Source of the DNA: Tridacna crocea | Taxonomy: Eukaryota; Mollusca; Bivalvia; Cardiida; Cardiidae | Length of the DNA stretch: 64,000 bases | Direction of reading: 5' to 3' | NCBI GenBank assembly: GCA_943736015.1 | Contig: OX031071.1 | Coordinates: 9,334,119-9,398,118, forward strand | Part shown: positions 36,801 to 46,420 of the stretch, piece after piece | How positions within the stretch are numbered: position 1 is the stretch's first letter | Layout: every line of letters starts with the position of its first letter | Made by a program: the position numbers and the translations under genes | The notes under the pieces: model-generated | What the model was told of the DNA's origin: nothing | Database searches by the model: none | The model's input: the letters and a program-made list of their open reading frames with translations, nothing else

Positions 36801-39730
36801 TCCTTCTTTGTTCCTATGTTTCAAACTTGTGACCCCCGGGGCAGGGCCAGTTTTGAACCCAAGGGCAACATACGAACAATCTCGGTAGAGGTCCACTAGC
36901 AGATGCTACATACCAAATATCAAAGCTCTGCCCCTTCTAGTTTTAGAGAAGAAGAATTTTAAAGTTTTCCTTCTTTGTTCCTATGTTTCAAACTTGTGAC
37001 CCCCGGGGCGGGACCAGTTTTGACCCCAGGGCCATCATATGAACAATGAACAATCTTGGTAGAGGTCCACTAGGAGATGTTACAATCCAAATATCAAAAG
37101 CTCTACGCCTACTAGTTTTAGAGAAGAAGATTTTCAAAGATTTTGCTATTTTTTTGTTTTTCTTGTTGTTGCCATGGCAACCAGAGTTATGGCTGGAATT
37201 CAATCTCTTGAACAACTTTGGTTGAGCTTCACCCAAGAAACATCCCTGCCAAGTTTCATCAAGATTGGCCCAGTGGTTTGGGAGGAGAAGATATTTAAAA
37301 AAAATGTGGACGACGGACGACGCACGACGCACACCGCACGACGGACGACGGACATTGGGCGATCACAAAAGCTCACCTTCAGCACTTCGTGCTCAGGTGA
37401 GCTAAAAAGAAAGAAACAAACAAAAAATAAACAAATGCCAGGATCCAAACCATACTAACACATAAGTGTATTGTCATGACAAGAGCACAAAACGTCAGTT
37501 TAAATTCTCAGCTACGTGTGCTTTTTCCCTGAAAAATTGTAAGTCAAATAAAAGGTATAACTCAGTTAAAAATGTGTTGAGAGTTATCAGCGCACCTGCT
37601 ATTGTTTCTAATTTTGATATTAAATAATTAGCTCGAATCTGAGATAAATATCTTCTATAATTATTGAAATATCAGAAATTATTAAAGTTTCCGAATGGTG
37701 ACAACACAGACGAAGACTAGGATATAGCCATAACTCAACGTGTCTTTGAAAGCAGACCTTATAACAGGTCTTGGGTTAACACTCCCAGGAAGGCTTTTAT
37801 TTGATACAAATATTCACCAAGTTGTTTATAGTTCTCATTCGTCGATGATTTCAATTCCTCTCTGATGGTCCACATTACTCCACTACAAGCTTGTTTTATA
37901 GCTGGTGTATGATTAGAGTCTTGAATTTTTTGTAATAATTCTACAAGTCCAATGAACTCATTCTTCACCATCATCTTACGAATGTCTGGGTCAAAAGCCA
38001 GTGCCCATAATGCATGTATAACCTCTGAAATGCACATTAAAGTATTGTAGTAATCATCTAGGTCTATATTCACCACCAATTCCGAGTTTCATTCCTAGTC
38101 ATATTATAGATTTAGAAAGTGGCGCAAATTCTGACTGGCCGAAACGTTTGGTTTAGCTAAGCAGAAGTTGTTACTTTCAACTTCAGAAAGTTCTAGAAAA
38201 TGAGACGAAGACTGTTCTCAAGAATGGTTGTTAAGTATGTACTAGGCCTTTGAAGATATTTCAAATAAAATTTACAAAGCAATAAAACAGAATTTCAAGC
38301 ATACAACAATACCTGTTTTCACATCAAAGTCCATTCGATACTAAAAGACCAGTCATTAGTCCTTTGGTAAACGAAATTTACTCCTGCATTGGCAATCTGC
38401 AAGGAAATCAGCTGTTGTCCCACAAAATAATAATATGCCAATTGGCAAATTAAAAACTAAGCCCAAAAACTCCAAAATCAAACTTCCAATTGGTGTAAAC
38501 CTGTTTTTACATACACACTATGATTGTAGCCTGTGACAGTAATAAGTTAGTATTTCAAACAAGCGGGGATAAGATGATGGAGGGTGTGGAGTACAGTCTG
38601 CACTTACTTAATCAATGCAATTGATGCAGGTGAAAGAAAAAAAAAAAAATTTAGAAAATCAGACCTGAATTTGGGTGCTACACATACATCCTGTATAAGT
38701 GGAAATTTTTGCAATTTCGCGAATTTGAAATATTCGCAAACTTTTCTGTTCGCGTAATTTTCTACAATTATACAAATAAATGACGAGTGTCTTGAATTCG
38801 CAAACTTTTCCGAGCGCAAAATGTCCGTAATCGGTTATTTGCAAATTTTTGGACACGCGTATGTATCCAGGTATACAGTAATTGAACGCGCTATGGAAAG
38901 GAACGATCAAAAAAAGTTGTTCATATATGTCTTAGACGAATGGACGAAATTGTTAAGTATGCATTGCAAAAACAGTCAGACAGCATTTATTTAGAATCCG
39001 GTATCTAATTCTGGGGATAACAATGTACAGTTCCTACAAAGATTTGTTTTCCCCCAAAGTTATTCCAGAGCGAGCCCAATTTTCCTACGAAATGAAAGTC
39101 CTAAATGCAGCATAAATTCCATCATTTACCATATATTTCGTCTTCATTTCCTGTCTGTCCTACTTTAACAAGAATTTTAACGGCTCCCAGGTCACTCAGC
39201 ATCTTCTTGTTACCATCATTACGTGCAAGCATACGTACAACTGAAATATATAACAAACATATTTCCATTCTCGTCCTTCCTGATCTCAATAATACCAATA
39301 CATCATTACAAAATCAATGGATGAAGAATTCAACTCCGGCAGTTTCGCATAAACAATTGAAGTACGGCGACTACTGTTCTATCTATATAAGCCGGATACA
39401 AGCACAAAAAATATCAAACTTACCATAAGCAGCTTCCTTGCAAGACCATCCTTCATGTCGTCGTAATGGTTCTTTTAAACCTTTCTTTAGATTTTGCAGT
39501 AACATTTCCACGGACAACCTGTTTGCATTGATAATCTCGCTCTCCTTCTCGTCTACAATGCTTGCAAGGGTTGCAAGGGCGAACAGCTTTACTAATTGTT
39601 CCGGGGATTCAAGATAGGGTTGTACAGTCGACGTGAAGTCAAGGGCACGAACAATAGTTACGTTGGCATCCCTCATGGAAATGTTGTAAGACACTGCCAG
39701 GCTTCCTTCTAGAACTTTTGCAGCGAATCG
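21666..39730 (-). CDS. ARM-TIR-SAM-like protein, 8 exons found, 5' end not found
   Basis: Probable cytoplasmic innate-immune or cell-death protein related to SARM1. Exons in transcript order are 39424-39730, 39130-39240, 37818-38024, 35201-35376, 32291-32417, 27139-27368, 25574-25725 and 21666-21828. All introns are GT-AG and every phase fits, giving 490 residues to the stop. Residues ~1-208 are armadillo-like (KEAAY, VRMLARNDGNKKMLSDLGAV, IHALWALAFDPDIRKMM). Residues ~239-365 are TIR (KHIMISYQWADQKML, VWMDIDQMVGSTIQAMA, NCRAEAEYAF, MENGYNADGWLG). Residues ~420-490 resemble a SAM domain (EWTPSDVEDWKNRNDL, then LTAGEVALLL, APEFFFKCLQ). The glutamate in NCRAE (residue 310 of this partial protein) aligns without gaps to the catalytic Glu of SARM1 (WVHKE) counting back from KKIIPL, so NADase activity is plausible. 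The 5' exon or exons must lie above 39,730 but I could not identify them. Confidence 0.85.
22020..23350. repeat. 45-bp minisatellite with 15-bp substructure
   Basis: Period of 45 bp made of three related 15-mers that each contain CTGC (aactgcgtggcac, actgcacttcgtagc, gactgcatgtagtaa). The array is interrupted by the MITE at 22,258-22,511. Because 45 is divisible by three, several frames stay open for up to 244 codons; these are not genes. Lies in the last intron of the ARM-TIR gene. Confidence 0.85.
22258..22511. mobile_element. TGCAACACG MITE, copy 3, inside the 45-bp minisatellite
   Basis: Ends tatatgggcTGCAACA and TGTTGCAagccatata. It splits an otherwise continuous minisatellite, so the target can be read on both sides; the flanks fit a TA target duplication. 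Confidence 0.75.
23490..23850. repeat. Two copies of a TTTACGACA-type block
   Basis: ccccttttacgacatgcatg...ggggtcccac near 23,524 and cgccttctacgacacgccat...gggaacccac near 23,771. Same orientation, 250 bp apart. The meaning is unknown; possibly the tail of a SINE or other dispersed repeat. Confidence 0.4.
25401..25542. repeat. Long foldback in ARM-TIR intron
   Basis: Arms ttgtactgtcatgtggcagt and ctgccacctgaccgtacaa, with a GC-rich centre (gcctcgccttcggctcgagg). It lies about 30 bp from the SAM-like exon 25574-25725. Confidence 0.85.
25574..25725 (-). CDS. ARM-TIR gene, linker and start of SAM-like domain
   Basis: Acceptor attataag, donor gtcaga. It encodes VTEQPVDTVDSAQVFHPV and ISKIREWTPSDVEDWKNRND plus LN. 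The W-T-x-x-D-V-x-x-W pattern is how SAM-like domains commonly begin. The frame carries over exactly from the preceding exon and ends two bases into a codon completed at 21828. Confidence 0.75.
25896..25960. repeat. Hairpin TGCCGAG...CTCGGCA in ARM-TIR intron
   Basis: Stem aaaatgccgagaaaaagac with complement ttgtcttttgctcggcactt and an atatatata loop. The flanks (ccatttaccaaacagcccta) look like a TTAACCC MITE whose centre has been replaced. Confidence 0.7.
26462..26904. mobile_element. Inverted-repeat element with nested insertion, in ARM-TIR intron
   Basis: Ends CAAACTTTAAGCCTGACCAC and its near mirror TGGTCAGACTTAAAGTTTG. An inner inverted repeat (taccttcaatttggattagt) encloses a third one (aagtttcaaaagagtga) at about 26,583-26,690. 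Confidence 0.65.
27139..27368 (-). CDS. ARM-TIR gene, C-terminal half of TIR
   Basis: Acceptor tcatttcag, donor gttagt. It encodes AEYAFTKQKKIIPLKMENGY, NADGWLGFILGSKLYYEF and a Lys/Glu-rich linker ending TKYQQ. The D-G-W-L-G-x-x-L-G-x-K-L-Y motif is typical of invertebrate ARM-TIR proteins. A perfect 77-bp palindrome begins 26 bp upstream of this exon. Confidence 0.88.
27394..27470. repeat. Perfect 77-bp palindrome 26 bp upstream of a TIR exon
   Basis: 38-bp arms (starting tctgaattagtaaatcaagg) around a single central C at 27432, with no mismatch. It lies just before the splice acceptor of exon 27139-27368 on the transcribed strand. Confidence 0.95.
27960..28179. mobile_element. TTAACCC MITE with alternative hairpin centre
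   Basis: TTAA at 27960-27963 and 28176-28179. The centre is aaattacttgtaacgagcaa rather than the usual gctggttaccagc, and is still self-complementary. Confidence 0.68.
28525..28733. mobile_element. TTAACCC MITE, diverged
   Basis: Left end tttagcctttcccatatggc, right end ttgtttggtgaagggttaa. The central hairpin is partly decayed. Confidence 0.55.
28941..29051. repeat. Long foldback in ARM-TIR intron
   Basis: Arms of about 41 bp starting gttaaacgctaagaag and attaaacgatttaaacag, with a loop of about 27 bp. Confidence 0.88.
29939..30081. repeat. Long foldback in ARM-TIR intron
   Basis: Arms of about 57 bp starting ttaaattataaggaatgaag and holding ttcatggaggtatgaa; the loop is about 30 bp. Confidence 0.88.
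31177..31323. repeat. Long foldback in ARM-TIR intron
   Basis: Arms tttatttcatcagcttgtgg and ccacaagctgatgaaataaa, with an inner stem gaaaataacgagt / cgagttattttcg. Confidence 0.88.
32291..32417 (-). CDS. ARM-TIR gene, BB-loop exon of the TIR domain
   Basis: A 127-base exon found by looking for the missing middle of the TIR domain. Acceptor gagtttcag, donor gttaga. It encodes VWMDIDQMVGSTIQAMADAV and ENADIFLMAMSHKYKDSPNC, then RA. It ends with the G of a split GAA codon that would be the catalytic glutamate. Confidence 0.86.
32751..33276. repeat. TTCGCCC foldback element in ARM-TIR intron
   Basis: The left half repeats cccatttcgccc-like blocks and the right half repeats the complement (gggcgaaatggg). 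Ends are tcccagttcacccaatccc and ttgggcaaactggga. Both strands show long open frames rich in Phe, Ala and Pro; these are by-products. Confidence 0.75.
33277..35200. other. ARM-TIR intron without further recognised content
   Basis: AT-rich, with a purine tract and T runs. No exon with the right phase and TIR or ARM content was seen between 32,417 and 35,201. Confidence 0.5.
35201..35376 (-). CDS. ARM-TIR gene, linker and start of TIR domain
   Basis: Acceptor tctacatag, donor gtgagg after ...GFT. It encodes a charged linker (DFKPKSKAGGKLESQEGTKQ) and then KHIMISYQWADQKMLIQVRD and RLKANGFT, which are strand A and helix A of a TIR domain. Confidence 0.87.
35948..37409 (+). repeat. Tandem-monomer element with hairpin ends, in ARM-TIR intron
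   Basis: Starts aagaggaccatgatggtcct. About seven ~165-bp monomers follow (cttggtagaggtccactagg). It ends with a GACGGACGACG-rich patch and the hairpin agcacttcgtgctcaggtga. Lies between the last armadillo exon and the first TIR exon. Confidence 0.78.
37818..38024 (-). CDS. ARM-TIR gene, armadillo exon 3
   Basis: Acceptor gcatttcag, donor gtgaat. It encodes EVIHALWALAFDPDIRKMMV to WTIREELKSSTNENYKQL, the last armadillo repeat. The reading frame stays open past the donor to about 37,759, but the phase-1 junction to the next exon restores a sensible linker. Confidence 0.84.
39130..39240 (-). CDS. ARM-TIR gene, armadillo exon 2
   Basis: A 111-base exon between acceptor atatttcag and donor gtaaat. 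It encodes VRMLARNDGNKKMLSDLGAV and KILVKVGQTGNEDEIY, a clear armadillo repeat. Codons are split at both ends and both halves fit the neighbouring exons. Confidence 0.85.
39424..39730 (-). CDS. ARM-TIR gene, armadillo exon (most 5' found)
   Basis: Acceptor actttcag, donor gtaagt; starts in phase 0. It encodes RFAAKVLEGSLAVSYNISM through SPEQLVKLFALATLASIVDE to GWSCKEAAY, a helical armadillo pattern. An open frame continues upstream of the acceptor but reads as intron. Confidence 0.82.
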
Positions 39731-41033
39731 CTGAAAGTTAGAGTTTAATAGATCTGAACCCTTATAGCATGAAAAAAGAGAAAAACCAAAAATAGACCTT
39801 TCCATTCTACAAATAAGACCAGTTTCAAGGTTGCTCTCTTTCAGAATATCTTGGTGAAGCAAACAACCAGAGGTTGAAATGACCAAATATAACAAAGCTT
39901 GGACACTCAATGCAGTAAAACAGACTGAGGCATGCGAAATTTCAATTGATTTCTTTAAGCATTACGTTGTAACACGAAGCACACCACCAAAACTTCATCT
40001 AGCCTATTCCAATAAAGGTAGATTAATATGCTTTGCATAATACTTTATTCATGCCGATTATCCATACTTGACATAAATCTTTTAAAAGTCATGTAAAAAG
40101 AATTTATTTCAACAGTATTTGACTATATATCGTTTTTCTAATGAAATGCAAATATCAGGAAGAAAGTCACTGCTTGAAGGTTGATTATTTCCCCTTCAAA
40201 TCGCAACCTCTAATTTCCTCCAATTTTCATAAAGTTGCATACAATGTCCTCAAATATAACATAGATAAGACTGGCATATACAAGGTCCTAAAATGTAACG
40301 TCGACAAGAAATTTGCACACTTTGCCTTGCATTAAACTGTCAATGTGACTGATTGATTGAATAGCGATTTACGCTGCTTTTATCATTATTCAGAAACAGC
40401 GACAGCTCACTTACTCATGTACAATGTATGTCGTGGGTTCAATTGTACTAGTACTAGTCTAGGACTCTGAAGTGCCTTACCACAGGGCACTCCTACAATA
40501 AAATGAACTTTTACCAGTTTTCCATACAAGACCCTTTGTCTTTGTGATTAAATGAAGGTAAAATCATTGAAGGCAAACGAAAATAAATAGATAGATAAAT
40601 GAATAAACATTACTATCCCGTGTAACAGCTGTGTTTACTGGTAGAATCAGTTATTGGAATTGAGAAACCAAAAACTCTAAAAACCTGTTAATACCGCTTA
40701 TTGATTAAATTTACAAAGAATACCGAGTAATTTAACTTTCTTTGCAAGTTTCCTTAGTTCTGAGATATTCTAAACTGATCACGAACACATACATGAAATT
40801 TACAAACAAACAGATTAAAGCATTACCATCTATATTCATCTTTCATCAGTAAGGCAGACATCTTTAGAAAAACATTGTGACAAAAGGAAAATTTGCTCAC
40901 AGCCAGTAATATCATCTTCTGTCAAATGCCATTTACATGAATTCAAGTACCAAACTTTGATTTATATTGATCTTCAATTATATCTTTAGAAGGAAGTTAC
41001 ATTCTGTTTAAGGCTAGACTAAAACCGTCGGAA
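39731..41033. other. Region upstream of the first ARM exon found
   Basis: The missing 5' exon or exons could lie here or further right among the transposons. I saw no ARM-like coding stretch ending in phase 0. Confidence 0.4.
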
Positions 41034-41585
41034 CTTCTTAACGGCCCCTTTTAAGCTGCAATTTCTCATAGGTCTTTTCTCGCGTCCGCTGCCTATAAAA
41101 GGAACAACTTATTTGGTTTCATTTTTTGCAGAATAATTGACCGGTCCGAAAACATACCTGAGCAAAATTCTGAGGAAAATTCATTCAGTTTTTATCTCGG
41201 AAAAAACTATTTGTCGTTCATTCACTCAACAATGTAAATTGAAAAATCAAGTTTTTCAAAACTTCATGTTTTTTTTTTTTTGGATTACGTTTTTTATATA
41301 AAAAAGAGTTGTCATGTTTTTCTCTTATTACTTACAAAAGTTCAGTATCTTATGCATCTCTTATAATACTGTTTTGGCTGGTAGACACCACGCATGTGCA
41401 AACAAGTACTTTTCCTTATTTTGAAAATAAGACTCCTTCTGTTGACAAAATCGAGAATCTTTTCATGACAATACCATGGTTAACGTCCAGATATATGTCA
41501 CAAGCTTTTTTTTTATCAACATTTCTTTTACTTGCTCTAATTTATAGGAGGAACAAAAGTGGCCGTTTAGAAGTTCGCTTCAGAT
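41034..41585 (-). mobile_element. Uninterrupted relative of the outer MITE
   Basis: Ends share GAACTTCT plus a GGCC-rich segment in inverted orientation. Read on the minus strand it parallels 42,500-42,672 and then 46,077-46,410. It crosses the Kolobok insertion point without a break (ccagccaaaacag, then a TTAT-like site), so it acts as a natural empty site. Confidence 0.6.
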
Positions 41586-42986
41586 TATAACGTGTTGTTC
41601 TTTTTACCAGAGGACAACTTTGTTGACTTGTACGTATTTAAAGCAAATGACAATGCAATTTTGCAAAATACGTTTTGTTATAAGGGTGTAAAGTACCACA
41701 AATAGAATCTAAGTGATTGATCAGTTTCTTTTTTCTTTGGTGGAATTGGAAAAGTTCTCACATTTGTTGTGCTCTGCGATGATCTCTCTTTAGTTCTGGT
41801 TCATAATGTGAATTTCATCTTTGGAAGAGAACATGATACCACCTGCAATTTTCGCGGATGCCAAAACTAAACAATTGGACGTTAAAACGCAATAGAATTT
41901 AGATCGTACCATTAAAAAGTGGATATTTTTGAAATTCACTTGTCAAAAGATTTCTGAATTCACATCTGATTGTTTTCATATTCTTATGCGATTGATAAAG
42001 ATTATCTACATCTGTAAGCTTTAAATTTCAAATTAGCACTGTATGCCCATTTACTTGAGGTTAAGTTGTGCATACCGGCACATTGTTAGGTCTATTTCTC
42101 GAGTAAATTTCATACCTGTTCACTTCAAGCCACGCGCTTCAGTAACTTTGTCGGCTATTTTGGTTAACCGGCGTAGAGGTTAAGAATTTCAAGTTCCATT
42201 GCCCTGTAGTTACAGTTATCAAATTTTGACGATGAAAAGGCCACAAGCAATTGGAAAATTGTTGGTAAAAACATGTTTTTCATGTTTGTAACACTATAAG
42301 CTAGCTAACAGGTTTTGGTGAAGTGTTACCGATTCTGACCTCGAGACCTTGGTTGCCAGTACACAAAATTTCAGAGTGTACATCCGTTAACTAATCATCT
42401 TTCATCTTGTTCGCAAATTACTTTTGCGTGCTCCATAACCACACGGAGATTTTCTATGGGTAAAAACGTATTTCTTCTGTGCATGCAAATCGTATATACA
42501 CTGAAACGAACTTCTAAGCAGCCACTTTTGATTTTCCTATAAATTGGAGCAAGTCTTGGACCATGGTCTTGTGATGAAAAGATTCTGGATTTTGCCAACT
42601 GAAGGACTCTCTTTTTCAATAAATGGAAAGCTAGATGTCTGAGCGTGCGTGGTGTCTACCAGCCGAAAGAGCTTAAAGGGCAAATCCTAAGATTTTTTGA
42701 CCATACTGTTTTTTTGCTCCAATCAGCTGCAAATGATGTTAGTAAACACGTGTCCATCAGTTTTCATAAATACCACTATGTAACATGCCATAAATCACGC
42801 TCGAATTGTCACGCTGATATACGGCCCCAAAAATGGTGCATGGCTTACTTCCCCTGATTCGCTTATCTCCCGTACCTGTGTGACGTCATAGTCGCGTAGC
42901 CTGTGTTTACAGTCAGTAGAAATAAGTAGGAACGCTGATGATTATACGCAGATATCTGAGTATTAACATAGAATTCAGCCGAAAAA

Positions 42987-43343
42987 ATGGTAAATTGTGC
43001 AGCCTATGGCTTCAACGTCGAATCAGGAACACATAGAATTAGTATGTTCAAATTTCCGAAGGAATTAAAAAGGAGGAAACTATGGATTCAACGTTTAAAC
43101 CGGGGCCGGACAGTAACGGAGGATTTTGTGCCATCAGTTCATTCCAAATTGTGTTTGAAACACTTCGAGGACAGTCAGTTCTTAATAAGTCCAAAACTCG
43201 TAAAAGAAGTTGGTTATAGGAATATTAGGCTGCGATTAAAACCTGATGCTGTGCCGACATTGTTCGAAACTCCGAGTCGAAATAAGATAGGCCATAAGAC
43301 AGACATTCCGCAATGGCAATCTCCAAAAAGAAAAACAAACATA
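42987..43343 (+). CDS. THAP-domain exon of a Kolobok-like transposon
   Basis: Opens MVNCAAYGFNVESGTHRISM and runs through FKFPKELKRRKLWIQRLNRG, then LCLKHF (Cys56, His59) to AVPTLF (residues 88-93). This is the C2CH THAP DNA-binding layout, including the C-terminal AVPTLF box. The second zinc cysteine is replaced by Phe at residue 9, so zinc binding may be lost. A possible splice donor (gtaatt) follows ...KRKTNIRS; the downstream frame stays open to 43,415 but looks non-coding. It lies within TTAA-flanked ends with inverted repeats. No transposase catalytic region was found, so the element is probably non-autonomous or decayed. Confidence 0.7.
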
Positions 43344-43462
43344 AGATCGGTAATTCCTTTAATTGTTTTTCTTAATATTTTATCCTTTTCTAGATCTACA
43401 TTCTGGACAAAGTAGAAATTGGTGCCGTTTTCTCCCTTTTTTTCCCCAAATGTTTTCAACAT

Positions 43463-43688
43463 TTAACCCTTTACCAAGAGACAAAATTTTAGAATGGTCC
43501 AAATTAAAAGCACTTGCAAACAAAGTAAACCTAACTGAAATATTGAAATTTGTTTCCACCAGGATAGAAAACATTGTAGGATAATAAGAAAATGTTGGTT
43601 ACCAGCATTCTCTTCTTTTCCCACAATGTTTTAAAAAGGCTTCCATCTCAGGGTTGTAAAAACCAGGGATTGTTTGGTAAAGGGTTAA
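43463..43688. mobile_element. TTAACCC MITE nested in Kolobok-like copy 1
   Basis: TTAACCCTTTACCAAGAGAC at the left and GTTTGGTAAAGGGTTAA at the right, with TTAA at both ends. One of the best-preserved copies here. More decayed copies follow to about 43,985 and at 44,520-44,743. Confidence 0.72.
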
Positions 43689-44856
43689 TTTGCACATGAC
43701 AAAAATGGTAATCAAAAAGTTGAAATGAAATTTGATTTAGAAAGGATGGAAAACATTATGGGAAAAGGAGAAAATCTTAGCATTTTCTCTTTTCCTCACA
43801 ATGTTTTCAAAGGCAACAACATAACATTTTCATCCAAATTCATAACATAGATTTTGCAAGTACCAAAGTCTGGATTGTTCAAATGATGTTAACTTTCAAG
43901 TGTTTCAGCTTTTTCTTCCTTTTCCACAATGTTTTCAAAAGGCTTCTGTCTCAGGGTTGTAAAAAAACAAAGGGTCAAGTGACCATTCACCGAACACAAA
44001 AATTTTAGACTGGTTCAAATTGAAAGCATTTGCAGACAACAAAAGAATTGTGAACCAAAAATATTTGCAGCTGATTGGAGTAAAAAAAAGTATGGTCAAA
44101 ATATATTAGGATTTGCCCTTAAACAGTGAACATCTTTTTCTTCCCACAGTTTTTCAAACACTCTTTCTTTGGGTATTGGAAACTAGACCTAGGGTTTGCA
44201 TGGTAAAGGGTGAAGTCAGTATCTGGCTACCCCTAGTCATGGTCATAAATGTTAATCCATCACCGGCCAGTTGAAACAATACAGGAAATGGTTACATAAC
44301 ATTTGCATATCTCACCCCTTTACTCTGTAATGTTTGTTTGTGACAGTAAACCCATGTTACAGCTTTTATCCCGTACACTTCTTCTCTTAGACATTTCACT
44401 CTTAAAAATGATTTGACAACTTACTATCATTTTGAACAAATTTTGAATTGTATCTTTACATTTCTGATTTGTGGATATTTCCCTGTTCCTCTCCATACTT
44501 TGTCTTCTAGACAGGCTACTGAGAGAAATCTTTTGTTTTTACGACCCTTGTAAAGATAGAAAAAACTTTCGAAAACATTATAGGTAAAAGAGAAATGTTG
44601 CTGACCAGCATTTTCTCCTTTTTCTACAATGTTTTTTACCCATCAAAAACAAGTCCAAACATGCGAGTTAAATTTAATTTGTTGACTCTAATTGCTTTCA
44701 ATTCGGTCGAGTCAATAAATTTGATGTTTGGTAACAATTTAACCCTTTCCCAGACGGCAAATTTTGGACCAGACCAAATTCAAAGCAAAATTCAAATTTG
44801 GATACTGCTCCCTGTGAACTTAAGCAGAACTTGTGCCCAATGTGTGGGATTTATAT

Positions 44857-45104
44857 TTAACCCTTTACCAATCAATCCATAATTTTTACGACCCCGAAGA
44901 CAGCAGACTTTTAAAAACATTGTAAGAAAGTAACCAGCTACCTAGTAGAAAGTAACCTAGTAACCAGCATATTCTCCTGTTAACACAGTGTTGTACTCTG
45001 CTGAAAAAAAAATTCAATTTTTGAAATATATAACTTTATTTTGTCGTCTGCAAGCTATTTCAGTTTGGACCTGTTTAATATTTTGTTGTATGGTAAAGAG
45101 TTAA
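44857..45104. mobile_element. TTAACCC MITE nested in Kolobok-like copy 1
   Basis: TTAACCCTTTACCAATCAAT at the left; ggtaaagagttaa at the right. It lies within the 42,677-46,072 element. Confidence 0.65.
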
Positions 45105-46420
45105 AAGTAGAAAGTATTGTGGATAAAGGATGAATTGATACAAACGTGGTTACCCAGAATATAAAATAATTTTGATCATTGTCTTAACGATCTCAGAACA
45201 TATTATTTTCTCAAATTTCACGCTCGTTAACAGCATTTCAAACTATTCTTATTCTCACGAAAATCGCGATTTATTGTGTAACCCTTCACCCATGAGAGAA
45301 CAAATTTTGTACCTGTCAATGTTTACAGAATTCTTTACAAGGTACAAATATAGAATCCATCAACAAATAGTTAGAACTAACATCTCACGATTATCAATCG
45401 TAAAAGTCAAGAAATCGATCATTTGACATGAAACTAAAGTGTAGGAGAAATGTCTTTAAAAGTGTCGGGGAACTGTCTTGTCGTGGAACTGTCTTGAAAC
45501 CGTCTTTTTTCTTATTATTATTATTAATGCCACCCGTAAATCTACTGAAAATACTTCAAGTGAAACAAAGCTTATGCCGTACACTTAATTTTATCATGTA
45601 TCGAATAATATTTCTGTAAGCGACGTTCGCCCCGTAGCCTAATACATGTATACAGGCGTGATACTCATCACGCTGTTCAAAAGTCCGGCATAACATCGTT
45701 ATTTTCGCCATTGGTGGGCGAATTTTTACTTTTATCCTCATCATCAGAAACTATTAAGTTTCATTAAAAACTTGGTGGTACATGTACGGCCTTACCGGCC
45801 TAGAATCGTGTATTCCTTCGTCTTAAATATCGCTCATTTCACTATCTGAAACAAGGTCCATATTGAAACAAACGCTCCTATGACGTCACAGATCAAGGTG
45901 CGCTACAATAAGTAAGGGAGGTAAGCGATGCAAGAAAAACTAATAAGCAAAAATATAAATTGAAAAAAAGTACTTTTACTAATTTTTTTTTCAAATTACA
46001 ATATTACCAGGTTGCCATTTGATAGATGTAGATTTCAAAATTAATCATATCAGAAACTTGTTGATTTGCCCTTTAAACAGAAAAGCATAAAATACTCAAC
46101 TTTTGCAAGCAATAAGAAAAAAGATGAATTTTTTTTTTTTCTGTGAAAAAATGCTATCCGAAAAAAACAAGTATGAAGTTGTCAAAAAGTCGATTTTTCA
46201 AATGACAATGTAAAGGAACGACATATAATTTCTTCCGCGATAAAATCTGAATGAATCCTCTTCAGAATTTGGCTCAGCTATGTTTTCAGACCGGTCATTT
46301 ATGCAACCGTTAATGAAACCAAATAAACTGTCCCAGTTATACGCAGCGGACGCGAGGATAGGTCTATGGGAAATTACAGCTTATAAGTGGCCGTTCAGAA
46401 GTTCGTTTCAGTGTATATAC

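Larger units (their letters stand above)
42677..46072 (+). mobile_element. Kolobok-like DNA transposon, copy 1 (THAP, TTAA target)
   Basis: Flanked by TTAA at 42673-42676 and 46073-46076. Ends are AGGGCAAATC and GATTTGCCCT. TTAA target duplication together with a THAP protein is the Kolobok signature. An internal copy of the end lies at 44,060-44,118, matching the left 60 bp in inverted orientation, so 42,677-44,118 may be a smaller element in its own right. Further TTAA MITEs are nested at 43,463-43,688 and 44,857-45,104. The surrounding ~525-bp MITE has an empty-site relative at 41,034-41,585. Confidence 0.7.
42492..46420. mobile_element. Outer MITE split by Kolobok-like copy 1
   Basis: The two ends share a perfect 24-bp terminal inverted repeat starting GTATATACACTGAAACGAAC. 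Removing the inserted 3.4 kb leaves about 525 bp, close in length and sequence to the element at 41,034-41,585 read on the opposite strand. Confidence 0.65.

Noticed and set aside
38326-38353. Possible 28-base micro-exon between ARM exons 2 and 3
   Set aside because: It has AG and GT borders but breaks the frame and introduces a stop, whereas joining the flanking exons directly fits.
39731-39910. Upstream extension of the first ARM exon frame
   Set aside because: A good acceptor (ctttcag) lies at the boundary and the upstream residues lose the armadillo pattern.
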